64,000 bases of DNA from Moringa oleifera (lineage: Eukaryota > Streptophyta > Magnoliopsida > Brassicales > Moringaceae): contig JAJFZO010000446.1 in NCBI GenBank assembly GCA_021397835.1, positions 682,001-746,000 on the forward strand, written 5' to 3'. The notes below the pieces were generated by a model. It was not told where the DNA came from. It worked only from the letters and a program-made list of their open reading frames with translations, and made no database searches. Numbering within the stretch: position 1 is the stretch's first letter; the number at the start of each line of letters is the position of its first letter. A program made the translations under genes and the position numbers. Shown in pieces: positions 12,145 to 25,515 of the stretch.

Positions 12145-14410
12145 ATAGAAGTCAAAATCCATTAAGTAGAGTATAACAACTCACCTGCCAAATCAACTAC
12201 TCTAAAAATGGATGGCGTTGAATTGTTGACCTATACTCAGTCGTTGAGGCAAGTGCTAAGCCCTAATGAGTAAGAGGGTGCTGTGGTCACTGTAAAACGT
12301 GAGGCATGAGCATGGGCGAAGCAGCCATCGGTGCAGATCTTGGTAGTAGTAACAAATATTCAAATGAGAACTTTGATGGCCGAAAAGGAGAAAGGTTCCA
12401 CATGAATAGCAATTACAGATAGGTTAGTCAATCTTAAGAGATGAAGGAAGCCCATCGAATAGTACCTCGATGCAAGAAGATCTAGTTAACGTTATTTAAC
12501 CGAGACATGGTGGCTTATGTTAACATTAGATAGTCAAGATATGTTAGTAGGGGCATCAAAAAAAGTTATCATTTTTATTCTAAAGCTCGCCCATCCTGAA
12601 GATGGCTAAACAAGAGGTAGGGTCCAGTGGCTGGAAGAGCAAAACATGTCATGTGGTGCCTTTTGTGCCCTTAATGGCCCTTAAAAATCTAGAGGATCGA
12701 GTGCCTCCCATGCCCAATCATAGTCGTAATCGCATCAAGTCTCAAAGCTGAACAACCTCTGGTCGATGGAATAATGTAGGTAAGGGAAGTCGGCAAAGTG
12801 GATCCATGACCTTGGGAAAAAGATTGGCTCGGAGGGCTAGGCACAAGGGTCCTAGTCTCGAACTTATCGACTGTCAATAGACTGCTTGAGCTACTATGAC
12901 AGCAAGAATGGGTTATCGCATGCCGACCGAGGAATGGACTAGGAACCACTCGTTAAGAGGCCCTCTCAGGCATTAAACAACTAACTCAAAATTGGTACGG
13001 ACAAGGGGAATTTGATTATTTAATTAAACCAAAGCATTACGACATTCCTTGCAGATGCTTATGTAATGTGATTTTTGCCCAGTACTTTGAATGTTAAAGT
13101 GAAGAAATTCAACCAAGCGTGAGTAAATAATGGGATTAACTATGACTCTCTTAAAGTAGTTAAATGCCTAGTCATCTAATTAGTGACGCACATGAATGGA
13201 TTAATGAGATTCCTATTATCCTTAGTTACTATCCAACGATCACAGATTAGTGGTTGCTAGGTTATGATTCATCTTACTATCGATTTTTTGGTGGGGAACT
13301 GTGATCTATTTATAACAAATTTGGTGACCAACACCTTTGATCGCTAAGAAGTCGTTAATGTGCTTAAATTTTAAATATAAAAATATTTAAAATTATTTTT
13401 AACAATGAATATTTTATTGATCCCTAAATTTTGTCTTTAGTTTTTCACCAATATGTAGGTAAATAAAAATTTTAATTTAGTAATTGTGTCGATAATCCAT
13501 TATTAGTTAGGGACTAATTTTACTTGTCGCAAACATCTATCGCTATTTTTCAAATTTTCTTATAGTGATAGAAGTCAAAATTCGTTAAGGAGTATGCAAT
13601 AACTCACTTGCCAAATCAACTAGCCCTAAAAATGGATGGCACTGAAGTGTGCGACCTATAGTTAGTCATTCAGGCAAGAGCTAAGCCCTAATGAGTAAGA
13701 GGTTACGATGGTCATTGTAAAACGTGAGGTGTGAGCTTGAGGGAGCATCAAAAAGAGTTATCATTTTTATTCTAAAGCTTGCTCACCCTGAAGATGGCTA
13801 AACTAGAGGTAGGGTTGAGGAGCTGGAAGAGCAACACATGTCAAATGGTGTCTTTTGTGCCTTAAAAGTCCAATGGACCGAATGCATCCCATGCACAGTC
13901 ATACTTATAATCGCATCAAGTCTCCAAGCTGAATAGCCTCTAGTCAATGGAATAATGTAGGCAAGCGGAGTTGACAAAGTGGATCTGTGACCTTGGGAAA
14001 AAGATTGGCTCTAAGGGCTGCACATGAAGGTTCCAGTCTTAAACTTATTGACTATCATTGGACTGCTTAAGCTACTATGATAGCAAGAATGGGTTATTGC
14101 ATGCTGACCAAGGAATGAACTAGGAACAACTCCTTCAGGGGCCTTCCTAGGCATTGAACAACTAACTCAAAACTGGTATGGACAAGGGGAATTTGATTAT
14201 TTAATTAAAGCAAAGCATTATGATGGTCCTTGCAGATTCTCATCCGATGTGATTTTTAGCCAGTGCTCTGAATGTTAAAGTGAAGAAATTCAACCAAGTG
14301 CGAGTAAATAGCGGGATTAACTATGACTTTTTTAAAGTAGCTAAATGCCTAGTCATCTAATTAGTGGCACGCATGAATGGATTAACGAGTTTCCTACTAT
14401 CCTTATTTAC
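11814..14410. repeat. Tandem duplication (period about 1,425 bp) carrying the CACTA B terminus plus flank
   Basis: Copy 1 runs from about 11814 to 13238 and copy 2 from about 13239 to 14410. Both start 'atcaca.attagtggttgctaggttatgattcatctta' and both contain the CACTA terminus (ending 12144 and 13567) followed by 'atagaagtcaaaat'. Copy 2 lacks about 235 bp that copy 1 has at about 12310-12555. That segment is also present in the related U copy at 19141, so the loss occurred in copy 2. The left breakpoint lies inside element B, so the duplication happened after B inserted. Confidence 0.85.
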
Positions 14411-14890
14411 TATCCATCAAACCACAACTAAGGGAATAGGCTTGGTAAAATCAATGAGGAAGCTTGACTCTAAAAGCAATGCATGCGCTCGTCACTTGAT
14501 TGTCAACCTATATTAAGGGCCTCTCGGTCCCCAAAGCCATGTGTCATTGGCCAAGCTCGTGTGATGAAAGTGCCTTGCGGGCTGCCTTGAAGTATGATTC
14601 CTATTGAGGGATGGGTATAATCCTTTACAGATGACTTCAATACTTGATGGGGTATTGTAAGTGGCAGAATGGCCTTGTTGCCATGATCCACTAAGATTCA
14701 GTCCTTTATCGCCCGATTCATCCCTCCTCATAACCCAAACAATAATTGTGCCTTTGTTTTGGACCATTGATGTCATGTGGTCCAAACTTATCCTTCAAAA
14801 TAAAGACCCTCACAAAGGAGGCAAACCCTTTAGGCTTGTGAAGAATGAGAATCACAAGGGAAAACACTTGGAAAAATTTTTGGTAGGCTT
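12145..14890. repeat. Repeat segment U, copies 1 and 2 (flank of element B)
   Basis: Blocks such as 'ccctaatgagta.gagg', 'acaaatattcaa.tgagaactttga', 'gaatggaataatgtaggtaa', 'tggtatggacaaggggaatttgatta' and 'cttgcgggctgccttgaagtatgattc' recur in the same order in the segment at 18985-20480. The second copy runs at its right end (about 14870) into the S repeat through 'ggtaggctta.gaacc', exactly as the 18373-20480 copy does. I find no coding potential beyond short chance frames. I cannot tell whether U is an LTR-like piece of a retroelement or part of a large satellite unit. Confidence 0.75.
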
Positions 14891-17800
14891 AGGGAACCGA
14901 ATGTTACTCCATAAAAACTATCCCTCATTGCTATGTCCCTTGGGTATGTGGCCAACAAGTGTGCCATAAGCGCAATGTCCAAAGGCATGAGAGGCAAGCC
15001 AATGCTGCCCTCAGTAGGCATAGCATGGGTATAAGGCCCAGTGTGTTATAGCACAAGGTGTGCTAATCAAGCCAAGAGTGCCTCATGTGAGCCAACTAAC
15101 CCAAGAGCATCCCACATGAGCGAACCCCTCATCACTATGTCCCTTAATTGTGTGCCTAGCGAGCATGCCATGATTGTGATGTCATCTAGTGCAAAGGCAC
15201 GACAGGCAAGCCATAATTGCCCTTAGCAGGCATGACATGGGCGCAATGCCCATCGTATTGCGACATAAGGCACTTCAACTAAGCGTAGAGTGCCCTTGGC
15301 AAGCCAGTCCTTCATCGCTATGTTCCTTGATTGTGTGCCCAACAAGCATGCCATGAGCATTGTGTCGCCTGGTCTTAGGGCTCTAAAGGCAAGCCATGGT
15401 TGCCCCCAGCGGGTAAGGCATGGGCAGAAGGCCTAGCGTGCCACTATATAGAGTGTGCCATCCAAGCCAAGAATGACCCCTTAATCCTATGCCCAATGAG
15501 CGTACCATGAGCATTTGGTCTAATGGCATAGGAGGCTAGTCACGATTGTCCCTAGCAAGCATAGCATGCGCATAAGGACCAGCATGTTGTAATACAAGTC
15601 ACGCTAGCTAAGCCAGGAGCACCCCATATAAGTAAGCCGCAAGAATGCTGTGAGGTGTCGTATGTACTGTGGTTGTGGATTACATGGGCTAATTGGGTTA
15701 AACCATGGTCGCAATGTATGTTGGACTCTCGAGTAACCATGGGTGCTTGCAGCAACATCTCGATCTCAATGTGCAATTGCAAAAGTTTTATGAATTAACG
15801 GTATTTTAATTATGGACTTGTTCCAGAAATGACTTAAATAACTCATTCAATTCATTAAGAGTCTGCTCCTGAAATTTGGAAGCGTTCCAACTCACAAATT
15901 TTTTTTCATGATTTTTTGAATTTTTGACTGTATAAAATTCATAAAAAAAAATTGGGTGCTCGAAAGATTCTAAAATTTTTTATGATGGTAAGATTTCATT
16001 ATTCCTTGCATATTTGCAAAATTTCAGCTTGACAATAATATTTTAGACCTATTATAATGACTCACACATATTGATGTTTTCTTATGCCATAATTGAAATT
16101 TCACTTAAGACTCCTTAAAGGGGAGGAGCTCACTTGCTTGGATCGCTCATGAGCCATCCTCTCCCCTTTACCCACCAAAGGCTAGCCATAGTTATCCCCA
16201 GTAGGCATGGCATAGGCATAAGGCCTAGCATGCTATAGCACAAGGCGCTTGCCAAGCCCAGAGCACCCTATACTAGCAAGTCGCAAGCACATTATAAGGC
16301 GTCGCCTATGCTGCGGGTGTTGATTTCATGGGCTTGCTAGGCTAAATCATGGCCCAAAGTTATGTTAGACTTTTAAGCCAGCCTTGGATGGCTACAGTTG
16401 CATTGGACAGGGTAGGATGCATGCATCTTGGGCCATTTAGCGGCGATGCTGCACCAACGTGCTGGCCATAATGCCAAATTGCAAACTTTTTATGAATTGA
16501 TAGGCTTTTGATTATCGAATTGCTCAAAAAATGACTCAAATAAATCAAGCAATACATTAGGAGTTTGCCCCTCAAATTTGGGAGCATTTTGACTCACAAG
16601 CTATTTTCATGATTTTTTTGAATTTTTGATTGTATAAAATTGATTAAAAAATTAGATGCTCAAAAAGTACTAAAATTGTTAGTGTTGGTAGTTCTAATGA
16701 TTCCCTACATATGTGCAAAATTTCAGTGTAAAAGTCCTTGTAAATAATTTTTTAGATCGGCTATGAAGGCTCAAACTTATTAATGTTTCCTCCTGTGTGA
16801 AGTGAATATTTATTTAAGACTTTTTAAGGGGGAAGAGCTCACTTGCTTGGTGGGCACGAGCGTAACATGCATCCCCCCCCCCCCCCCGTCCACCCACATA
16901 GATAAGTGTTGGGCATGGGAAATAGAGCGCACATGGCATGGGTGCAATGCCTACTATGCTGGGGCACCAAGTGCGCAACCAAGTAAACATAGCCCCACGC
17001 GAGACATCTTATGTTATAATGTTCCTCGATCATGTGCCCAACGAGCATCCCACAAATGTAACATCGCCTAGTCCAACAGCATGGGCGGCCAACCCCTGTT
17101 ATCTTCAAAGGCATCGTATGGGCGCATGGCCAAGAGTGCAATACCATAAGGTGTGCTAGCCAGGCCAAAAGCACATCATGCAAACGAGGTGCAAGCATGC
17201 TGTGAGGCATCGCATGTGCTATATGTATTGATTACATGGGTTAGAAGGGCTTGTCCATGACCCTAAACGATGAAGGACTCTCATGGCAACAATGGGTGGC
17301 TGTAGATGTGTTAGACACAATAACATACGTGCACCCAGGGCCATTTAAAGGCAATCTTGCACTAAATTGTCGGCCGCATTACCTAATTATGAACCTATTT
17401 TGAATTGACAGTCTTTTAATTTTTGAATTGCTCTAAAAATTTCTCAAATAAGTGATATAATTCATTAGGACCTTGCTCATCGAATTTTGGAGCATTTCGA
17501 CACACAAGCTATTTTTCATATTTTTTGATTTTTTAATTGTATAAAATTCATTAAAAAAATTAAATGCTGAGAGAATTATTAAATATTTTATGTTAGTAGA
17601 TTTGATTATTTTTTATACTTTTGCAAATTTTTAGCTCAAAATTCCTTGTAAATAATTTTTTTAGAACAATTATAATGACTCAAACATATTGATGTTTCCT
17701 CCTATCGGAAGTGAATTTTCATTTTAGACTCTTTTAGGGGGAGGGGCAAGGGGACGAGGAGCTCACCTACTTGGTGGCCACTCACATGCCACACGTGCTT

Positions 17801-18372
17801 CCCACTACCTACCCATATGGGAAGGTACTAGGCATGGGTAACCCAATGCATATGGCATGGGCACAAAGCCCAAAGTGCTGCAGCATAAGGCATGCCAGCC
17901 ATGCCAAGAGAGCCTTATACGAGTCGACCCTTCATCACTATGTCCCTCGATGTTGTGCCCAACGAGAGAGCCGTCAATGACTGATCCAATGGCACAGGAG
18001 GCTAGTCACAGCATGGTCAAAAGGTCGAGCATGTTGCAGCACAAGGCTCGTAAACCAAGCCAAGAGTGCCCTATGCTATGAAGCCATAATGCTGTGAGGC
18101 ATCGCACATGCTGTGGGTGTTGATTACATTGGCTAGTTGGGTAAACCATGGCCTCAAGCTGTGCTGGACTTTTAGGGTAGCCATTGGTTGCTTTAAATGC
18201 ACTAGATAAGGCAGAATGCATGCACCTTGGGTCATTTAAAGGCAAAGTTGCACCAACATGCTGGTTGTAATGCCCAATTACCAACTTTTTTTGAATTGAT
18301 AGTCTTTTGATTATTGAATTGCTCCAAATAAATCATGCAATTCAATCAAAGTCTATAGTTCAAATTTGGTGG
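14890..18372. repeat. Complex tandem repeat S, first block
   Basis: Each unit has a GC-rich half and an AT-rich half. The GC-rich half carries words such as 'gcatggcatgggcataaggcccag', 'tagcacaaggcgtgc' and 'gttgattacatgggctag'. The AT-rich half has 'ttttgaatttttg.ctgtataaaattcat' and 'tgatgtttcctcct..gaagtgaattttcatttaagactc'. Unit starts judged by the last word fall at about 16096, 16806 and 17712, so spacing is 710-905 bp. The GC-rich half has inner sub-repeats of roughly 140-210 bp at about 14990, 15205, 15393 and 15530. A C-run of 15 sits at about 16873. No gene is supported here. Confidence 0.85.
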
Positions 18373-20480
18373 CACTGTCAAGGAATGGCATGGATGTTCA
18401 TTGGGGCCTAGTCCAACCAATGCCATGGGTAAAATCATAAGAGAATGGTGGCACTTGACTACTATTGCTCAAAAGAGTAGCCAACTCGCCAAAGGGTGTC
18501 TAATGAGTCCGTGATGTGTAGGTCACAGGAGATGGCTCAGGGGATTAGACATCTGTGTAAGGCAATTAGAAGACAGGCAAGCAGAACATCCATAAACAAC
18601 AAACATTGGCTCACGTTAGTACCAAGTAAGGTGCATTAACGAGCAACAGGCACATGGTGCATGCTTGGATGGCTTAGCCCATGCGGTTGATAGCTGGTTC
18701 CCTCCAAAGTTTCCTTCAAGACAACTAAAGCTCAAATTCAAGTTCTATCAGGTAAAGCCAATGATTAGAGGCAATAAGGGCATAACGCCTTTCACTATTC
18801 TCAAATTTTAAATAGATAGGATGGGGTAGTTGCTTCATTGAGCCGTCCCATGAAAATGAAAGCTTCAAGTGGGCCACTTTTAGTAAGCAAAACTAATGAT
18901 TTAAGATAACTAAAATTAATTAACCTAAAACCCACAAAGGGTGTTGGCCGATAAAGACAATAAGATAGTGGTCATGGAAGTCGAAATCCACTAAAAAGTG
19001 TGTAACAAGTCACTTACCAAATCAACTAGCCCTAAAAATGAATGGCACGAAAGTGCACGACCTACACCCAACCGTTAGGGTAAGAGTAAAGCCATAATGA
19101 GTAGGAAGGTGTGGTGGTTGCTGCGAAACCCAAGGCATGAGCTTGGGCTAGCGGCCACTGGCGCATATCTTAGTGGTAGTAACAAATATTCAAGTGAGAA
19201 CTTTGAAAGCCAAAGAAGGGAAAGGTTCCATGTGTATGGCACTTACACATGGGTTAGTTAATCCTAAAAGAAGGGGGAAGCCCGTCAAATTCTAAAACCA
19301 GGATGTGGCCGCTCATAGTAATGTTAAACAATTCGAAGATGTCGGTGGGGGCCTTAGGAAGTGTTTTCTTTTTTGTTTAAAAGCCTACCCACCATGGAAA
19401 CGACTAAATTAGAGGCAAGGTCTAATGGCTAAATGAGTACCACACGTCACGTGGTGTCCTATGCACCCCCAGCAGCCCTAGAAAATCTAGAAGTCTAAGT
19501 GCCTTCCACACCTAATCGTACTCATAACTGCATCACCTCTCCATGGTGAACAACCTCTAGTGAATGGAATAATGTAGGTAAAGGAAGTTAGCAAAGCATA
19601 TTCGTAACCTCGAGAAATAGATTGGCTCTGAGGGCTGAGCACGACGGTCCCAGTCTTAAACTTATCCCTTATCGATGGGAAAGTGGGTCACCATGTGCTC
19701 ATTGGGGAACAGACTTGAAATAACTCCTTCGGGGGCCTTCCTTGGGTATTAAATAGCTAACTCAAAACTGGTATAGACAAGGGTCAAAGCATTACGATGA
19801 TCCCTGCGGATGCTAACGTAATGTAATTTATGTCAAGTGCTCTAAATGTTAAAATGAAGAAATTCAACTAAGCATAGATAAATGATGGTTGTAACTATGA
19901 CTCTTTTAAGGTAGCTAAATACCTTATCATCTAATTAGCGATGCACATGAATGGATTAATAAGATTCCCACACTCTTTGTCTACTATCTAGTGAAACCAT
20001 AGCCAAGGGAACAGGCTTGGTAGAATTAGTGGGAAAAGACGACCTTGTGGACCTTAACTCTAAAAGTGATGCATACACTTATCACTTGATTGTTAACCTG
20101 CAGTAGGGGCCTATCGGTCCCCAAAGGCACATATTGTTGCCCAAGCTTGTGCGATGAAAGAGCCTTATGGGCTGCCTTAAAGTATGATTCCATCGAGCAA
20201 TGAGTAGAATCCTTTATAAATGACTTGAATATGTAACAAGGAATTATAAGTGGCAGAGTGGCCTTGCTACTACAATCCACTGAGATTCAGCCTTTTGTCA
20301 CTTCGATTCATCCCTCCTCCCAACCTCAACAACGATTGTCCTTTTATTTTGGACCATCGATGCCATGAGGTTTGAACTTGTCTTTTGAAATAAAGACCCT
20401 CATAAAAGAGGCAAGCCCCTTAGGCTTGTTGAGAATGAGAATCACGAGGGAAAACACTTGTAAAAGTTTCTAGTAGGCTT
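18373..20480. repeat. Repeat segment U, copy 3 (without CACTA insertion)
   Basis: This is the most complete U copy, about 2.1 kb, starting at about 'tgtcaaggaatggcatgg' and ending near 'aaacacttg.aaaa.tt'. At about 18984 it shows the uninterrupted site 'ggtcatggaagtcgaaatcc' where copies 1 and 2 carry the CACTA B terminus. It is followed by S-type sequence through the same joint as copy 2. It is GC-richer than the surrounding DNA and has no coding capacity that I can support. Confidence 0.75.
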
Positions 20481-23400
20481 AAAGAACCAAGTGTTCCTTC
20501 ATAGAAAATAATAGAAATTTGTCCCTAATTGCCATGTCCTTTAGGTATGTGCCTAGTAAGTGTGCCATAAGCACAATATCCAAAGGCATGCGACATAAGC
20601 CACAGTTGCCCTTCGTAGGCATAGCATGGGTACAAGGCCCAATGTGCTACAGTACAAAATGTGCTAGCCAAGCCTAAAGCACCCCACGTGAGGTGGCCAA
20701 CCTAAGAGCACTTCACATGAGCTAGCCCATCATCACTATGTCCCTCGATCATGTGCCTAGTGAGTGTGCCACGATAGCCATGTTAGCAGGTCCAAAGGCA
20801 TGCTAGGCTAGCTAAGACTTTTTCCAATAAGCATGGCACAGGTGTAAGGCCCATCGTGTTGTAGCACAAGGTGCACAAGCCAAGCTAAGAGCGCCCCATT
20901 TAAGCAAGTCAAGCATGCTATGAGGAATCGCACATGTCGTAGGTGTTGATTACATAGGTTAAATGGGCTAAATTCCCTTAGCTATGCTTGACTCTCAAGG
21001 CAGCCATGGGTGGCTGCAGGTGCATTGGATAGGTTGGCATGCATGCACCATAGGCCATCTAAAGGCAATGTTACACTAACGTGTTGGGTGTAGTGCCCAA
21101 TTGCAAATTTTTTATGAATTGATGATCATTTGAAAGTTGAATTACTCCAAAAATGACTCAAATAAATCATGAAATGCATAATTAGTTTTCTCCTCTAATT
21201 TTAGAGCATTCTAACTCACGAGCAATTTTTCATTATTATTTGAATTTTTAGCTGTATTAAATTCGTAAAAAAATTAAATGGTCAAAAATTTCTAAATTTG
21301 TTTTTGTTGGTAGATTAGATTTTTCTGTTCGTGAATGACAGATTTTAGCTCAAAACTCATTGTAAATTATTTTTTAGACCCATTATGATCGCTCAAGCAT
21401 GTTGATGTTCTCCCTTTTGAGAACTGAATTTTTATTTAACACTATTTAAAGAGGGAGGAGCATACCTATTTGGTAGGCACTCACGGGACATATATGCTCC
21501 CCCTGCTACCCTTCACATAAGCAGGCACTGGGTAGAGGAAACTCAATGCACATGGCCGATCGTGTTGTAAAACAAGTGCACCAGCTAAGCCAAGAGAGCG
21601 CCATACGAGCCAGACCCTCGTCATTACGTCTCTCAATCATGTGCCCAGCGAGCATGGCATAAGTGTGACATTGCTTGGTCCTAAGGCTCGGGAGGCTAGC
21701 TACGATTGTCCTCAGCCAGCACGGCATCGACTCAAGGCCTAATGTGTCGTAGCAAAAGGCGTGCCAGCCAAGCTAAGAGTGCCTCACGCAAGCATGCTAT
21801 GAGGCATCACATGTACAGTGGGTGTTGATTACATGGGCAACCTGAGGTAGACATGTCCCCATTATGCTAAATCTCAAGGCAACCATGGGTGGATGCAAAT
21901 GCATTGGACAGGGCAGCATAGTAATGCCTAGTTACAAACTTTTTATGAATTGATGCTTTATTGGTTATTGAATTGCTCTAGAAATGACTTAAACAAATCA
22001 TACAATTCATTAGGAGCCTACCCTAAAATTTAGGAGCATTCTCACTCACGAGCTATTTTTCATGATTTTTTGAAGTTTTAGCTATATAAAATTCTTGAAA
22101 AAAATTAGGTACTCAAAATATTCTTTTTTTTTTTTTTTGCTGGTAGTATGATTATTCCTTACATCTATGAAAAATTTCAGTTCAAAACTCCCTGCAAATA
22201 ATTTTTGGACCTATTATGACAGCTTAGAAATATTGATATTTCCCTTTACCAAAGTAAATTTTCATTTAAGACTCTTTAAAGAGGAGGAGCCTACTTATTT
22301 GGAGGGCGTAAATAGGCCATCCGTGCTCCCCTTACCCATCCACATGGGTAGGTGCTGGGCATGGAAAACCTAGTGCATATGGCATGGGCATAAGACCCAG
22401 TGTTTTGCAGCACAAGGTGCGCCAACCAATCAAAGAGAGCCCTACACAAGCCAAGCCCTCCTCCTTACATCCCTCGGTCGTGTGCTTGCCAAGCATGCCA
22501 TGAGTGTCACATGCTCCAAAGGCATTGGAGGTGAGCTAAGGCTTTCCCCAATAGGTACACCATGCATGCAAGGCCTAGCATGCTATAGCATAAGGCACGC
22601 AATGAAGCCAAGAGTGCCCGATCGTAAGTAAGCCATAAGCATGCTATGAGGTGTCGCATGTGCTATAGGTGTTGATTACATGGGTTAGCTGGGCTAGATC
22701 ATTGCCCCAAGCTGTGCTGGACTCTTAGGGCAGCCATGAGTGGCTCCAGGTGCATTGGACAGACTAGCACGCATGCACCTAAGGCCATCTAGATGCCATA
22801 CTACACTAACATAGTATTCATAGTTCGTAGTTGCTTTATGAATTGACTGTCTTTTGAATGTTGAATTGCTCCAAAATAGACTTAAATAAATCAAGCAAAT
22901 CATTATTGGTCTGCCCTTAAAATTTGTGAGCATTCCAACTCGCAAGCTATTTTTCATGATTTTTTTTGAATTTTTGGGTGTATTAAATTCATTAAAAAAT
23001 TGCCTACTTAAAAATTTTTAAAATTTTTTATGTTGGTAGATCTGATTATTCTTTATATATGTATAAAATTTCAAATCAAACTCTTTTTTAAATAATCTTT
23101 TAGACGTATTATGATGACTTGGACATACTAATGTTTCCTCTTGTCGGAAGTGAATTATCATTTAAGACTCTTTATGGGATAAGAGCTCACCAACTTGGTG
23201 GGCACTCATGAGCCAAGCACGATCCCCTAATGCTTACCCACATGGATAGGTGCTGGGAATGGGACACGCAAGGCACATGGCATGGGCACGAGGCGTAGCA
23301 TGTTGTGGCACAAGGCGTGCCAGCCAAGCCAAACTGCGCCATACTAGCCAGCCCCTTGTCCCTATGTCCCTCGATCATGTGTTTAACAAGCGTGCCATGA

Positions 23401-24620
23401 GCACCATATCGCTTGGATCAATAACACGAAAGGCTAGCCATATTGTCACTAGTAAGCATGTCATAGGCACAAGTCCCAAAGTGCTATACCACGGGCGCAC
23501 CAGCTAAGCCAAGGGCACCCCACGCAAGCAAACCGCAATAATGTTATGAGGTGTTCACGTGCTGTGCTTGTTGATTACATGGGTTAGCTGCTCTAGGCCA
23601 TGGTCCAAAAATCATGCATTCATTAGGAGTCTGTCATTTAAATTTAGGAGCAGTTTGACTCACGAGCTATTTTTCATGAGTTTTTGAATTTTTGGCTATA
23701 TAAAATTCATAAAAAAAAAGATGCTAAGACAATCATAAAATTTTTTATGCTTGGTGAATTTGATTATTCTCTACCTCTATGCAAAATTTTAGCTTAAAAC
23801 TTCTTGGAAATACACTTTTGGGCCAATATGATGGCTTAGACATACTGATGTTTTCCCTTGCGCGAAGTGAATTTTCATTTGAGACTCTTGTAGGGGGAGG
23901 AGTTCACCTTCTTGGAGGGTGCTTACATGCCATGCATGCTGCTTTCTACCCCCCATTAAGGGCAAGCGTTGGGCGTGGGAAACTAAATAGACATGGCATG
24001 GGCACAATGCTTAACGTGCTGCAGCACAAGGCGCGTTAGTGAAGCCAAGAGAGCCATGCGAGCCAGCCCTTCTTCTTTATATCCCTCAATCATGTGCTCA
24101 TTGAGTGTGCCACAAGCATCGCATCACCTAGTCCAATGGTATGGAAGGTTAACCGTAGCTATCCCCAATAGGTACAAGATGAGAGCATGGCCCAGCATGT
24201 TATAGCACAGGCCGCGCCAACCAAGATAAGAATGCCCCATGCCAGTAAGTCATAAGCACACTCTAAGGCATTGCACATGTTATGGGTGTTGATAAAATGA
24301 TTTTCTAGGCCATGCTTAGCCAAAAGCTATGCTAAACTCTTAAGGAAGCCATGGGTGGCTATAGGACGACTAGATAGGGCAGTATGCATGCACTTGGGCC
24401 TTTTAGAATCCATGTTGCACCAACGTGCTAGTTGTAATGCCTAGTTGCCATATTTTTAAGAATTAATAGTCTGTTAGTCGTTGAATTGCTTCATAAATGA
24501 CTCTAATAAATCATGCAATTCATTAGGAGTCTACCATTCAAATTTGGAAGCATTTTGACTTACAAGTTATTTTTCAAGATTTTATGAATTTTTGGCTATA
24601 ACAAATTTTTGTATGTAAAA
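20481..24620. repeat. Complex tandem repeat S, second block
   Basis: Units marked by 'catttaagactcttta…gaggag' begin at about 21425, 22256, 23154 and 23868 (spacing 831, 898 and 714 bp). The array fades out at about 24600 after a last AT-rich half ('cattaggagtctaccattcaaatttgg…gaatttttggctata'). Units differ by substitutions and by deletions of parts of either half, which explains the variable spacing. All reading frames here are short chance frames. Confidence 0.85.
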
Positions 24621-24984
24621 TTTTCTATATCTATTCAAAATCAGAAGAAAGAAAATTAAAACAAAGTAATTTGATAAATCAAAAACACACTCAATAAGGC
24701 ATGTTTATGTTGTTTGATCAAAACCAGGTAAACTAGCTAAATTAATGAAAAATTTTCAAGAATGCATGTTTTAAGTTTTTAATTTACACACTCCAACTTT
24801 TAAGTTTGTTAAAAATTTTCAAAAAATCATGTTTAAAGACTATCAAAACTAGAGTTTTTAAACACAGAGACCAACTAGAAAAGGAAACTAATTAAGAACA
24901 AAATGTATAAAAAGAGGAACTTGAACTTGCACCCTCTTGTCTCAATGTAAGATATTTTTGTTACTTAATTCATAATTTATAGGG
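24621..24984. other. AT-rich DNA without recognisable feature
   Basis: I see no coding frame or repeat. It separates the end of the S array from the inverted-repeat element. Confidence 0.5.
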
Positions 24985-25515
24985 TAAAGATCTTATAAAA
25001 TCTTGTTATTTACCCTATATTACCAATCAAATTTTTATGTTTAAAAAATAACAAATCGAATTCTGATATATTAATTCGGTTTAAAGTAAATCTTACTAAA
25101 AATTTTTAAAATGAAGGATATTTAAATTAAAGGTCTTATACTATGAATTTTGACTTGAGATTTTTTATAAATATAAAGAAATATTTAAGCTACCGTCACA
25201 ATAAGTTTCAAAAATTTTTTGAATATTGAAAATATATTTTTAAATTAAAAAATTTAAAAATTTAAAAATTTCACAAAAAATAGATCTTGGATCGAAACTT
25301 ATTCAAATTTGGGTGATAGAGCCAAAATGAAGTAAAAGATTCATTTGAGTAATTTTTAAAGCATTTTAATGATGAAAATATCTAATTTTGTATAACCATT
25401 TCAGCTAAGGTTTAATTTAGACTAAATTGGTAAATCAATGTTCGATTTGTTATTTTTTAAACATGAAGGTTCGATTGGTAATATAGGGTAAACATTAAGA
25501 TTTTATGGGGCTGTT
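24985..25515. mobile_element. Foldback / MITE-like element with about 100-bp inverted arms
   Basis: The left arm (about 24991-25092) holds 'ataaaatcttgttatttacc', 'accaatcaaatttttatg' and 'aaaaaataacaaatcgaatt'. Its inverted counterpart lies at about 25425-25512 ('ttgttattttttaaacatga', 'gattggtaatatagggtaaa', 'aagattttat'). Arm identity is roughly 80% by eye. The spacer of about 330 bp is AT-rich and non-coding. No clear target duplication could be fixed at the ends, so the class (foldback element, MITE, or chance-inverted duplication) is open. Confidence 0.6.

Noticed and set aside
16839..17210. 123-codon minus-strand frame in the S array, and similar 60-100-codon frames at 14503-24205
   Set aside because: They lie in tandem repeat units, are not preserved between units and show no known domain.
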